The notes under the pieces were generated by a model that worked only from the letters and a program-made list of their open reading frames with translations, ran no database searches and was not told the origin of the DNA. 21,532 nucleotides of DNA from positions 1-21,532 of the forward strand of contig JBNKFQ010000294.1 of assembly GCA_050289385.1 (NCBI GenBank), given 5' to 3'. This document shows positions 7,893 through 14,945 of the stretch, piece by piece (the stretch's first letter is position 1; each line of letters opens with the position of its first letter). The position numbers were made by a program, and so were the translations under genes. Source of the stretch: JBNKFQ01 sp050289385. Lineage in GTDB: Bacteria; Pseudomonadota; Gammaproteobacteria; Pseudomonadales; Porticoccaceae.

Positions 7893-7986
7893 ACTATCCA
7901 AAACCTTGATTATTCCATGATCCCAGCCGGTTTGGCGCCGCCTTATCAACTCAGCCAACACAATTTTACCGATCTTCGTCACATTA

Positions 7987-8015
7987 CTGACAATTTGTGT
8001 CACATAGCTTACACT
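7987..8015 (+). promoter_or_regulatory. Likely sigma-70 promoter for pilBC
   Basis: CTGACA (7987-7992; 5 of 6 to consensus), a spacer of exactly 17 nt, then TACACT (8010-8015; 4 of 6). Start would be near 8022, about 90 nt upstream of the pilB ATG at 8112. This supports the shorter PilB start, because the longer frame from 7917 would begin upstream of this promoter. Confidence 0.5.
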
Positions 8016-8111
8016 TTTGTCCTTATTTTATGCGGGGACTGTACGCCAACATTGCCCTTGCCGGGAGAGACTGCAATAATCCCTGCAACAAGGAGACCAA
8101 ACAAACAAATA

Positions 8112-9845
8112 ATGAACGCAGCCAATCCAACACCGCTTCGCGGATTGCCAAAACGACTGGTCCAAGACGGCCTTCTTGACGAAAACGCCGCTCAAGAGGC
8201 CATTGCCCATTGCCAGAAAGAACGAACGCATTTTGTTCAGCATGTGGTAAGCACCAACATTCTACCCGCAAACCTGGTAGCCACCGTCGCCGCCAACGAA
8301 TTTGGCACACCATTGATGGACTTGGCGGCCTTTAACCTTGAGAGTTCCCCCAAGGAGCTGATAGACGCCAAGCTGATCAAACGCCATAAAGCATTGCCTT
8401 TGTATGTACGTGGTAACCGGCTCTACCTCGCCATTAGCGACCCCACCAGCCACTTGGCCATCAGCGAAATCCAGTTTCAGGCCGGCGTCTCTGTCGAACC
8501 AATTCTGGTGGAATACGACAAGCTGGAAGGCGCCATTGATGCCTACCTGAATCAACAGCAAGAAGCCGACATTGGCGAAACGTTGGGTACTCTCGACGAT
8601 GTTCACCTGGATGATCTTGATATAAGTGCCGGTGAAGACCCCGCTGCAGATGACGGAACTCACTCAGAAGCTGATGATGCACCAATTGTGCGTTTTATTA
8701 ATAAGTTGCTGCTGGACGCTATTCGGCGGGACGCGTCGGATATCCATTTTGAGCCCTATGAAAAGAGCTACCGGGTACGGTTCCGAATTGACGGCATCCT
8801 GGAAGAGGTAACCAAACCCCCAACCAACCTGGCGCCACGCCTCGCTGCACGACTCAAAGTGATGTCGCGACTGGATATTTCCGAACGCCGCATTCCCCAG
8901 GATGGCCGCATTAAAATGCGCCTGTCCAAAAGCCGGTCAATCGACTTTCGGGTGAATACATTGCCAACCCTGTATGGCGAAAAGATCGTACTGCGGATTC
9001 TCGATGCCGGGGCCGCAAAGCTGGGTATCGACGCCCTTGGCTACGAAGAGGACCAGAAAAACGCCTATCTGGACACCTTGCATCTGCACCAGGGCATGAT
9101 TCTGGTGACCGGCCCTACTGGTAGTGGTAAAACGGTGTCGCTCTACACCGGGCTGGGCATTCTGAACACACCAGAGCGAAATATATCTACCGCCGAAGAC
9201 CCCATCGAAATCAATATGGAGGGGATCAACCAGGTTCAGATCCACTCCAAGGTCAAACTGGGCTTTGCCGAAGCGCTCAGGGCCTTTCTGCGTCAGGACC
9301 CCGATGTGATTATGGTGGGTGAGATCCGTGACCTGGAAACCGCCGAAATTGCTATCAAAGCTTCACAAACGGGCCACATGGTACTGTCGACCCTGCACAC
9401 CAACAGTGCCCCCGAAACATTGACCCGGCTACTGAATATGGGTGTACCATCCTTTAACGTGGCGACATCGGTAAACCTGATTATTGCCCAGCGACTGGCG
9501 CGCAAGCTATGCACACACTGTCGCAAAGCGGCGGATGATATACCAAACAAGGTCCTGGACGAAGAAGGCTTCGGCAATATCAATATAGACCGCAAGGATA
9601 TTCAGCTATACCACCCGGTGGGTTGTGCTAAATGCACCAAAGGCTACAAGGGGCGCACGGGGATTTACGAAGTTTTGGAGGTAACCCCGGCAATATCGCG
9701 TATTATTATGGAAGGGGGCAATTCCATCAATATTGCCGACAAAGCAGCAGAAGAGGGTTTCAGAACCTTGCGCCAGTCCGCACTTCGCAAGGCCGCTGAA
9801 GGTATAATCAGCCTTGAAGAAGCTAACCGAGTGACCAAGGACTAA
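8112..9845 (+). CDS. pilB: Type IV pilus assembly ATPase PilB
   Basis: 577 residues from ATG 8112, close to the usual 560-580. The start MNAANPTPLRGLPKRLVQDGLLDE resembles known PilB N-termini. The frame stays open back to 7917, but that part overlaps the pilA/pilB promoter region. The N-terminal MshEN-type domain (about 1-150) is followed by an acidic linker (about 155-190). In the GspE/PilB ATPase domain are Walker A GPTGSGKT (334-341), the Asp box near 361-366, Walker B DPDVIMVGE (396-404) and the His box GHMVLSTLHTN (421-431). A zinc-binding Cys set lies at 467, 470, 505 and 508. Family knowledge: PilB is the cytoplasmic hexameric motor that powers pilus extension through PilC. pilC starts 3 nt after the stop, so the two are co-transcribed. 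All key residues are present. Confidence 0.96.
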   Translation: MNAANPTPLRGLPKRLVQDGLLDENAAQEAIAHCQKERTHFVQHVVSTNILPANLVATVAANEFGTPLMDLAAFNLESSPKELIDAKLIKRHKALPLYVRGNRLYLAISDPTSHLAISEIQFQAGVSVEPILVEYDKLEGAIDAYLNQQQEADIGETLGTLDDVHLDDLDISAGEDPAADDGTHSEADDAPIVRFINKLLLDAIRRDASDIHFEPYEKSYRVRFRIDGILEEVTKPPTNLAPRLAARLKVMSRLDISERRIPQDGRIKMRLSKSRSIDFRVNTLPTLYGEKIVLRILDAGAAKLGIDALGYEEDQKNAYLDTLHLHQGMILVTGPTGSGKTVSLYTGLGILNTPERNISTAEDPIEINMEGINQVQIHSKVKLGFAEALRAFLRQDPDVIMVGEIRDLETAEIAIKASQTGHMVLSTLHTNSAPETLTRLLNMGVPSFNVATSVNLIIAQRLARKLCTHCRKAADDIPNKVLDEEGFGNINIDRKDIQLYHPVGCAKCTKGYKGRTGIYEVLEVTPAISRIIMEGGNSINIADKAAEEGFRTLRQSALRKAAEGIISLEEANRVTKD

Positions 9846-9848
9846 GCC

Positions 9849-11063
9849 ATGGCAACGGCACAAGCACAAATATTTGTATACAAGGGCAAAGACAGGAAGG
9901 GCCAGCCTGTAAAAGGCGAACTCAAGGGTACCAGCGTACCGCTGGCGCGTGCTCAACTGCGCAAACAGGGCATTATCGCCGCTTCGGTGAAAAAAAAACC
10001 TAAACCATTGTTTGGCAGTGGCTCCAAACCGATTAAACCCCTGGATATTGCGCTGTTCACCCGGCAAATGGCTACAATGATGAAGGCTGGTGTACCGCTA
10101 GTACAAAGCTTTGATATTGTGGCTGAAGGTGCCGAAAAAAATTCTCTGAAAGAACTGATTGAGGGCATTCGGGACGATGTATCCTCTGGCGCCAGCTTTG
10201 GTAGCTCACTACGCAAGTACCCCAGATATTTTGACGATCTGTTTTGCAGCCTGGTGGAGTCCGGCGAACAGTCGGGCTCCCTGGAAACCATGCTGGATCG
10301 GATTGCTACGTATAAAGAGAAACTTGAGTCCCTCAAAACCAAAGTAAAAAAAGCGCTAACTTACCCTGCAGCGGTGGTGGGAGTTGCCATCATTGTAACT
10401 GGCGTGTTGCTGGTAAAAGTAATACCGGTATTTGCTGAGACGTTCAAAGGGTTTGGAGCAGATTTACCCGCTTTTACTCTGATGGTTATGGGGATTTCTG
10501 ATGTTGCACAAGCCTACTGGTGGGTTTGGTTATTATGTGCTGTTGGAATTTTCTTTGCTTTCAGAGAAGCGAAACTACGTTCAAAAAGGTTCTCCGATGC
10601 TGTTGACAAATACATGCTGAAAATTCCCATCGTTGGAGGCATTCTATACGAAGCTGTTATCGCCCGCTTTGCACGAACGCTCTCAACCACGTTTGCCGCT
10701 GGTGTGCCCTTGGTAGATGCCCTCACTTCGGTGGCAAGCGCGTCCGGCAACGCTGTGTATCGCGACGCCATTTTGAAGGTCAGAGACGATGTCACTACCG
10801 GTATTCAATTGCATACTGCCTTGCGAACTACCGGTGTGTTCCCGGTTTTACTGCTGCAAATGGCTGCAATCGGCGAAGAGTCCGGTGCGCTTGATGAAAT
10901 GCTCGAAAAAGCGGCAGAGCACTACGAAGAATCAGTCGACGCGGCAGTAGACAACCTGACAACACTGCTGGAACCAATGATTATGGTTGTTATCGGCGTG
11001 TTGGTTGGTAGCCTGTTGATCGCCATGTATCTGCCAATCTTTAATATCGGTGCAGTTCTTTAG
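9849..11063 (+). CDS. pilC: Type IV pilus inner-membrane platform protein PilC
   Basis: 404 residues, the standard PilC length. It begins with a short N-terminal region (IFVYKGKDRKGQPVKGEL), then two copies of the GspF/T2SSF domain. The first lies around 65-190, with FTRQMATMMKAGVPLVQSFDI and ESGEQSGSLETML. The second lies around 270-395, with FARTLSTTFAAGVPLVDALTS and GEESGALDEMLEKAA. Hydrophobic segments lie near residues 170-195, 215-240 and 375-400. Family knowledge: PilC sits in the inner membrane and couples PilB and PilT ATPase movement to pilin addition and removal. AAGGA lies 7 nt before the ATG inside the end of pilB, so translation is probably coupled. A composite palindromic repeat follows before pilD. 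Confidence 0.96.
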   Translation: MATAQAQIFVYKGKDRKGQPVKGELKGTSVPLARAQLRKQGIIAASVKKKPKPLFGSGSKPIKPLDIALFTRQMATMMKAGVPLVQSFDIVAEGAEKNSLKELIEGIRDDVSSGASFGSSLRKYPRYFDDLFCSLVESGEQSGSLETMLDRIATYKEKLESLKTKVKKALTYPAAVVGVAIIVTGVLLVKVIPVFAETFKGFGADLPAFTLMVMGISDVAQAYWWVWLLCAVGIFFAFREAKLRSKRFSDAVDKYMLKIPIVGGILYEAVIARFARTLSTTFAAGVPLVDALTSVASASGNAVYRDAILKVRDDVTTGIQLHTALRTTGVFPVLLLQMAAIGEESGALDEMLEKAAEHYEESVDAAVDNLTTLLEPMIMVVIGVLVGSLLIAMYLPIFNIGAVL

Positions 11064-11120
11064 AAAAATGTGTTGTTTTGGCAGAGTAATATACAAAACC
11101 AGCAACAGTTCCGTTTTTCC

Positions 11121-11193
11121 GTCGTTCCGCGACTTGATCGCGGAACCCAGATTACGAATCAGCGTGGATCCCGCGGTAAAGCCGCGGGATGAC
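11121..11193. repeat. Composite palindromic element (two hairpins), REP/MITE-like
   Basis: Hairpin 1 is TTCCGCG (11125-11131), a 7-nt loop, CGCGGAA (11139-11145). Hairpin 2 is ATCCCGCGG (11168-11176), a 5-nt loop, CCGCGGGAT (11182-11190). The outer ends GTCGTTCC and GGGATGAC are near inverted copies, as are the inner ends CCCA and TGG, so the whole unit is roughly palindromic. No T-run follows, so it does not look like an intrinsic terminator. It resembles interspersed GTCATCCCGCG-type repeats of many proteobacteria and lies in the 151-nt pilC-pilD gap. Confidence 0.75.
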
Positions 11194-11214
11194 TAGCACT
11201 GGGGAAACAACAAA

Positions 11215-12117
11215 ATGCTTCATGACCTGCCGTTATCGCCTGCTTATGTGGTGGGTATTGCAGCCATATTCGGCCTTGTTATCGGCAGCTTCCTCAACGT
11301 GGTTATTTACCGCCTGCCCCTGCAACTGGAACTGGGTTGGAAGAAAGACGCCCGCGACTTTCTGGGTATTGATCAACCAGAGGCCGAACAACCTGAACTT
11401 TCCGGCGACATACCCCAGGCGGGCGAGAAAACCGTCATTAACATCGCCGTACCAACCTCCCACTGCCCCGAATGTGGCGCAGCGATAAAACCCTGGCACA
11501 ACATACCTGTAATCAGCTACTTGCTACTCAACGGCAAATGCGCAGACTGTAAAACCCGCATCCCCATCCAATACCCTCTGGTTGAACTGATTACCGGCAT
11601 TGTTACCGCCTTTGTGGTTTACCAGTTTGGCGTAAGCGCACAAGCCTTCCTGGTATTACTGTTTTCCTGGTGCCTGATCTCCCTTACCGGTATTGATCTC
11701 AACCGCAAATTGCTACCCGACAATATAACTTTACCCCTGTTATGGTTGGGACTGCTGGCAAACACGCAGGGTCTGTTTACTGAACTTGGCGATGCGGTAA
11801 TCGGCGCCGCTGCCGGATACCTGTCTCTGTGGACAATCTACTGGATTTTCAAACTCCTGACCGGCAAGGAAGGTATGGGCCACGGCGATTTCAAACTGTT
11901 GGCTGCTCTGGGAGCATGGATGGGCTGGCAGTACCTGCCGATGATTATTTTGTTGTCATCACTTGTCGGTGCCACCGTTGGTATTGCGGGCATCCTGATA
12001 CTGGGCCGCGATCGCCAGATTCCCATTGCGTTTGGCCCCTATCTCGCCGCCGCCGGATGGATTGCGCTGATATGGGGGAGTGATATGATGGGAGCTTATT
12101 TGGGAGGGTTCAATTAA
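11215..12117 (+). CDS. pilD: Prepilin peptidase / N-methyltransferase PilD
   Basis: 300 residues, the full family size. An N-terminal membrane segment (GLVIGSFLNVVIYRLP) precedes the cytoplasmic loop with paired zinc Cys motifs CPEC (84-87) and CADC (109-112). Both aspartates of the aspartic-acid peptidase are present: Asp161 in LTGIDLNRKLLPD and Asp225 in GMGHGDFKLLAALGAW. About eight hydrophobic segments are seen. Family knowledge: PilD cleaves the leader of PilA and related pseudopilins after glycine and methylates the new N-terminal residue; it often serves type II secretion as well. GGGG lies about 10 nt before the ATG. The gene follows pilC after the palindromic repeat and precedes coaE by 58 nt, the pilBCD-coaE-yacG order also known from Pseudomonas. 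Confidence 0.97.
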   Translation: MLHDLPLSPAYVVGIAAIFGLVIGSFLNVVIYRLPLQLELGWKKDARDFLGIDQPEAEQPELSGDIPQAGEKTVINIAVPTSHCPECGAAIKPWHNIPVISYLLLNGKCADCKTRIPIQYPLVELITGIVTAFVVYQFGVSAQAFLVLLFSWCLISLTGIDLNRKLLPDNITLPLLWLGLLANTQGLFTELGDAVIGAAAGYLSLWTIYWIFKLLTGKEGMGHGDFKLLAALGAWMGWQYLPMIILLSSLVGATVGIAGILILGRDRQIPIAFGPYLAAAGWIALIWGSDMMGAYLGGFN

Positions 12118-12175
12118 CGGTTGATAGCTAATACCTCTCGTCTGAATAACCTGCTTTGAACTGTGAACTTATCTT

Positions 12176-12775
12176 ATGCTAACAATCGGACTTACAGGTG
12201 GTATTGGCAGTGGCAAAAATGCTGCCGCTCGCTACTTTCAGGATTTGGGCATTTCTGTCGTGGATGCCGACATTGCATCACGTCGGCTGGTGGAACCGGG
12301 ACTGCCCGCATACTACGACATTGTGGAACATTTCGGCGAAGGCGTTCTGCTGCCCAGCGGCGAACTCAACCGGCGCGCGTTGCGGGCGCTCGTGTTTTCT
12401 GACCCCGACAAACGACTCTGGCTGGAAAACCTGCTGCACCCCCTGATTTATCAATGGCTGAAAGACCGCATTCAAAGTGCCACCAGTCCTTATGTAGTTT
12501 TGTCATCGCCCCTGCTGCTGGAAACCACACAATACCAGTTAACTGATCGAGTTCTGGTAATAGATGTGCCAGAAGATTTGCAGGTTGAGCGCACTATGTC
12601 GCGGGACGCCAACTCGGAAAGTCAGGTAAGGGCGATTATGTCCAACCAGATGCCGCGAGCAAAACGCCTTGAACAAGCCAACGACATTCTGGATAACACC
12701 GGATCGCTGGAAGATTTGAAAAAAGAGGTGGAACAGCTACACCATAAATATCTGGTATTAAGCCAACAGACATGA
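12176..12775 (+). CDS. coaE: Dephospho-CoA kinase
   Basis: 199 residues, close to Escherichia coli CoaE. The start MLTIGLTGGIGSGK is the CoaE P-loop, followed by LGISVVDADIASRRLVEPG, a strong family match (Asp-Ala-Asp and Arg). Later come LRALVFSDPDKRLWLENLLHPLI, SPYVVLSSPLLLET and RVLVIDVPEDLQVERTMSRD. Family knowledge: CoaE performs the last step of coenzyme A synthesis, ATP-dependent phosphorylation of the 3'-OH of dephospho-CoA, in the cytosol. Odd point: Walker A reads GSGKN, so the usual Ser/Thr after the lysine, which helps bind magnesium, is Asn15. The rest of the protein looks intact. The ATG lacks a clear Shine-Dalgarno sequence, and the stop overlaps the yacG start as ATGA. Confidence 0.94.
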   Translation: MLTIGLTGGIGSGKNAAARYFQDLGISVVDADIASRRLVEPGLPAYYDIVEHFGEGVLLPSGELNRRALRALVFSDPDKRLWLENLLHPLIYQWLKDRIQSATSPYVVLSSPLLLETTQYQLTDRVLVIDVPEDLQVERTMSRDANSESQVRAIMSNQMPRAKRLEQANDILDNTGSLEDLKKEVEQLHHKYLVLSQQT

Positions 12776-12993
12776 GCCACTCAGAACAACCCACACCTGG
12801 AACCCCCGAACTGGACTGCCCCAATTGTGGCAAAAAGGTGCTGTGGAATAATGATCACCCCTGGCGCCCTTTTTGCTCAGAGCGCTGCCAACAGATCGAC
12901 TTTGGCGATTGGGCATCGGAAAATCACGCTATTCCCGGAGAGCCTGTGCTTGACCCCGATGCGTTGGACGATGCTGAAGAAACTCGGCATTAA
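12772..12993 (+). CDS. yacG: DNA gyrase inhibitor YacG (small zinc protein)
   Basis: 73 residues. The four-Cys zinc site is complete: C16 and C19 in CPNCGKKV, C35 and C39 in FCSERCQ. The following IDFGDWASENHAIPGEP is the typical YacG tail, and the acidic C-terminus is normal for the family. It overlaps coaE by 4 bp (ATGA), so translation is coupled. Family knowledge: YacG binds the GyrB C-terminal part and blocks DNA binding by gyrase in vitro; its role in the cell is unclear. The stop codon lies 8 bp before the heptanucleotide repeats. Confidence 0.95.
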   Translation: MSHSEQPTPGTPELDCPNCGKKVLWNNDHPWRPFCSERCQQIDFGDWASENHAIPGEPVLDPDALDDAEETRH

Positions 12994-13001
12994 GATAAAG
13001 A

Positions 13002-13022
13002 GTTCGATGTTCGATGTTCGAT
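13002..13022. repeat. Heptanucleotide tandem repeat (GTTCGAT)3
   Basis: Three exact copies of GTTCGAT in 13002-13022. They are in inverse orientation to the longer array at 13122-13195 (unit ATCGAAC), enclosing about 100 bp between the arrays. Confidence 0.9.
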
Positions 13023-13121
13023 GGCATGATGACTTTGGTTGGCTCTGGTAGAGCAGCCCCCGCAAAGTAATTCCGGGCACCGACCAACAAAACCGAGGCA
13101 GCCATGTGCATGAGTTTTTTC

Positions 13122-13195
13122 GTCGAACGTCGAACATCCAACGTCAAACGCTTTGTTTTCGTCCAACATCGAATGTCAAACATCAAACATCGAAC
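13122..13195. repeat. Degenerate heptanucleotide array (consensus RTCRAAC)
   Basis: Units read in order: GTCGAAC, GTCGAAC, ATCCAAC, GTCAAAC, an 11-nt interruption (13150-13160), then GTCCAAC, ATCGAAT, GTCAAAC, ATCAAAC, ATCGAAC. The mutT stop codon (13176-13178) is inside the array, and the last residues of MutT are written by it. Confidence 0.85.
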
Positions 13196-13580
13196 TCTCC
13201 AGCAATAGCTCAACCACTGTCTGATTGGCCTCGGGAAACTGGTAGTCCACTAACGACGCAAGGGTCACCCACTCAATTGGCTGGCCTTCGTTGCCTGCCG
13301 GCTCCCCTCTGAATTCTGTAACCGACCAAAAATCCAGCAGAACGGATTTTTCCGGGTAATCATGCCGTATCTCTGTAAGTGGCTCACAGGATACAACCTC
13401 AATCGCCAGCTCTTCCCGCAACTCACGCACCAGGGCCTCACGCGGCGTCTCACCCGGATCCAGCTTGCCACCAGGAAATTCCCACAAACCACCCTTGTGT
13501 GTATCGATTGGTCGACAAGCAATTAAAATACGGCCATCTTCGCCGTAAATAACCCCCGCAACCACATGAACCCGTTTCAT
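13176..13580 (-). CDS. mutT: Nudix hydrolase, MutT (8-oxo-dGTP diphosphatase)
   Basis: 134 residues, near the family size. The Nudix box runs from Gly38 to Ile60 (starts GKLDPGE, continues RELREE), with metal-binding Glu53, Glu56 and Glu57 present; the usual Gly near its end is Ala59. The N-terminus MKRVHVVAGVIYGEDGRILIACRP and GGLWEFPGGK are typical of MutT. Family knowledge: MutT clears 8-oxo-dGTP from the nucleotide pool and so prevents A:T to C:G changes. The ATG at 13580 has GGAA about 5 nt upstream. The C-terminus ends SSMFDV, written by the heptanucleotide array, so the original end was probably replaced. The gene follows argJ on the same strand, a Pseudomonas-like order. Confidence 0.92.
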   Translation of the reverse strand: MKRVHVVAGVIYGEDGRILIACRPIDTHKGGLWEFPGGKLDPGETPREALVRELREELAIEVVSCEPLTEIRHDYPEKSVLLDFWSVTEFRGEPAGNEGQPIEWVTLASLVDYQFPEANQTVVELLLESSMFDV

Positions 13581-13612
13581 TTATTTCCAGCTTCCATTTT
13601 TACTCTTCCCTT

Positions 13613-13668
13613 CCAACTTCCAACATCTAACTTCTAACTTCTAACTTCTAACTTCTAACTTCCGACTC
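13613..13668. repeat. Heptanucleotide tandem repeat (CTAACTT)5 with degenerate flanks
   Basis: Five exact CTAACTT units (13627-13661), preceded by CCAACTT and CCAACAT and followed by CCGACTC. It fills most of the 94-nt mutT-argJ gap and ends 7 bp before the argJ stop codon. Confidence 0.93.
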
Positions 13669-13674
13669 TCTCTA

Positions 13675-14889
13675 TCAACTCCTGTACTCAGCATTTATGC
13701 GCACATAATCGTAAGACAAATCCGTGGTCCACACTGTTTCCACGCACTCACCGCGACCGAGATCGATACGAATATCAATTTCATCTCTGTCCATAACCGC
13801 TTGCCCCGCTTCTTCGGTATAACTGTCTGCACAGCCTCCCCGCTCGGCAAGCAGAACATCGCCCAGATAAACGCGCACGTTGTTTACATCCAGGTTATCA
13901 ATACCAGCACGGCCCACAGCCGCCAAAATACGCCCCCAATTGGGGTCAGAAGCAAACAGCGCGGTTTTCACCAGTGGCGACTCTGCCACCGCATAGGCTG
14001 CCTGAAGACACTCCTGCTCTCTGGCACCACCGACCACTTGCACCGACACAAATTTGGTAGCGCCTTCACCATCGCGCAAAAGTGCATGAGCAAGCTCCAT
14101 GGTCAAGTCTCCCAGGGCCACAACAAACTGCTTATGCCCTTCTGAACCTGCCTCTATCACAACACCCGACTGACCCGTGGCAGCAATCATTACTGCATCG
14201 TTGGTAGAGGTATCCCCATCCACGGTAATTCTGTTAAACGATTGCTCTGTAGCCTGACTAATCATCTGCTGCAGCAATGCCTGATCAATCTTCGCATCCG
14301 TGGCAATAAACCCCAGCATGGTGGCCATATTCGGCTTGATCATGCCGGAGCCTTTGGCAATACCACTTATAGAGACAGTCTGCCCGCCGACTTGCAACTG
14401 GCGGCTGGCGCCTTTGGGGCGAGTGTCTGTTGTCATAATGCCTTCAGCCGCATCGCGCCAGCCATCGGCAACCAGACAGTCAAAGGACTGCGGCAGCGCA
14501 TTAATCATTTTTTCCGTTGGTAAAAATTGCCCGATAACACCGGTAGAAAAGGGCAACACTTCCTCAACCGACACGTTACCCAGTGTCGCCACTTGCTCAC
14601 ATATTTGTTGCGCATCGCGCAAACCCTGATCACCTGTCCCTGCGTTGGCATTACCTGTATTTACTACCCAGTAGCGACTGGTTGCATTGGCCAAATGCAT
14701 TTTTGCAATCTGAACTGGCGCGGCACAAAAGGCGTTACGGGTAAAAACCCCGGCAACCGAACTTCCTTCTGCAACGTCCACCAGCACAAGGTCCTTGCGG
14801 CCCGCTACTTTTATGCCCGCCGAGGTTGTACCCAAACGGATACCTGCGATCGCGTGTATGTGCGGGAATTTGTCTGTACCAACTGCCAT
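13675..14889 (-). CDS. argJ: Glutamate N-acetyltransferase / amino-acid acetyltransferase ArgJ
   Basis: 404 residues from ATG 14889, almost the same size as Pseudomonas ArgJ. AAGGA (14896-14900) lies 6 nt upstream and the start reads MAVGTDKFPHIHAIAGIRLG. The frame is open back to 15000, but that part overlaps the end of secA and is not conserved. The self-cleavage site is KPNMATMLGF, with cut between Ala189 and Thr190; Thr190 becomes the catalytic nucleophile. Other family stretches are WVVNTGNANAGTGDQG, LPFSTGVIG, ITVDGDTSTND and FASDPNWGRILAAVGRAG. Family knowledge: ArgJ moves the acetyl group from N-acetylornithine to glutamate in the cyclic arginine pathway; some members also use acetyl-CoA. 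The gene starts 56 nt after secA ends and is probably read with it. Confidence 0.96.
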   Translation of the reverse strand: MAVGTDKFPHIHAIAGIRLGTTSAGIKVAGRKDLVLVDVAEGSSVAGVFTRNAFCAAPVQIAKMHLANATSRYWVVNTGNANAGTGDQGLRDAQQICEQVATLGNVSVEEVLPFSTGVIGQFLPTEKMINALPQSFDCLVADGWRDAAEGIMTTDTRPKGASRQLQVGGQTVSISGIAKGSGMIKPNMATMLGFIATDAKIDQALLQQMISQATEQSFNRITVDGDTSTNDAVMIAATGQSGVVIEAGSEGHKQFVVALGDLTMELAHALLRDGEGATKFVSVQVVGGAREQECLQAAYAVAESPLVKTALFASDPNWGRILAAVGRAGIDNLDVNNVRVYLGDVLLAERGGCADSYTEEAGQAVMDRDEIDIRIDLGRGECVETVWTTDLSYDYVRINAEYRS

Positions 14890-14895
14890 TATTTT

Positions 14896-14900
14896 TCCTT
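14896..14900 (-). promoter_or_regulatory. Ribosome binding site deciding the argJ start
   Basis: AAGGA on the minus strand, 6 nt before ATG at 14889. It supports this start over the longer open frame that runs into secA. Confidence 0.7.
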
Positions 14901-14945
14901 TACGATTTTCAACAATTGACCATTGCCAATTAGTGTTAACAGGGC

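Noticed and set aside
7997..8015. CRP-like site upstream of pilB (TGTGTCACA)
   Set aside because: The half-site spacing does not fit TGTGA-N6-TCACA.
7917..8111. Extra 65 codons at the front of PilB
   Set aside because: They overlap the pilA/pilB promoter region, begin upstream of the likely pilB promoter, and would make PilB longer than the family; the start at 8112 matches known PilB N-termini.
11125..11190. Intrinsic terminator after pilC
   Set aside because: The hairpins are GC-rich, but no T-run follows on either strand.
13034..13070. tRNA-like D-arm (GGCTCTGGTAGAGCA) between the heptad arrays
   Set aside because: No acceptor stem, anticodon arm or T-arm can be built around it, so it is taken as chance or an old fragment.
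12929..13213. Minus-strand frame of 94 codons covering the yacG-mutT gap
   Set aside because: Its sequence is a translation of the heptanucleotide repeats and of the antisense of yacG; no family features are seen.
13002..13668. CRISPR array
   Set aside because: The repeats are 7 bp tandem units without unique spacers of even length and without cas genes.
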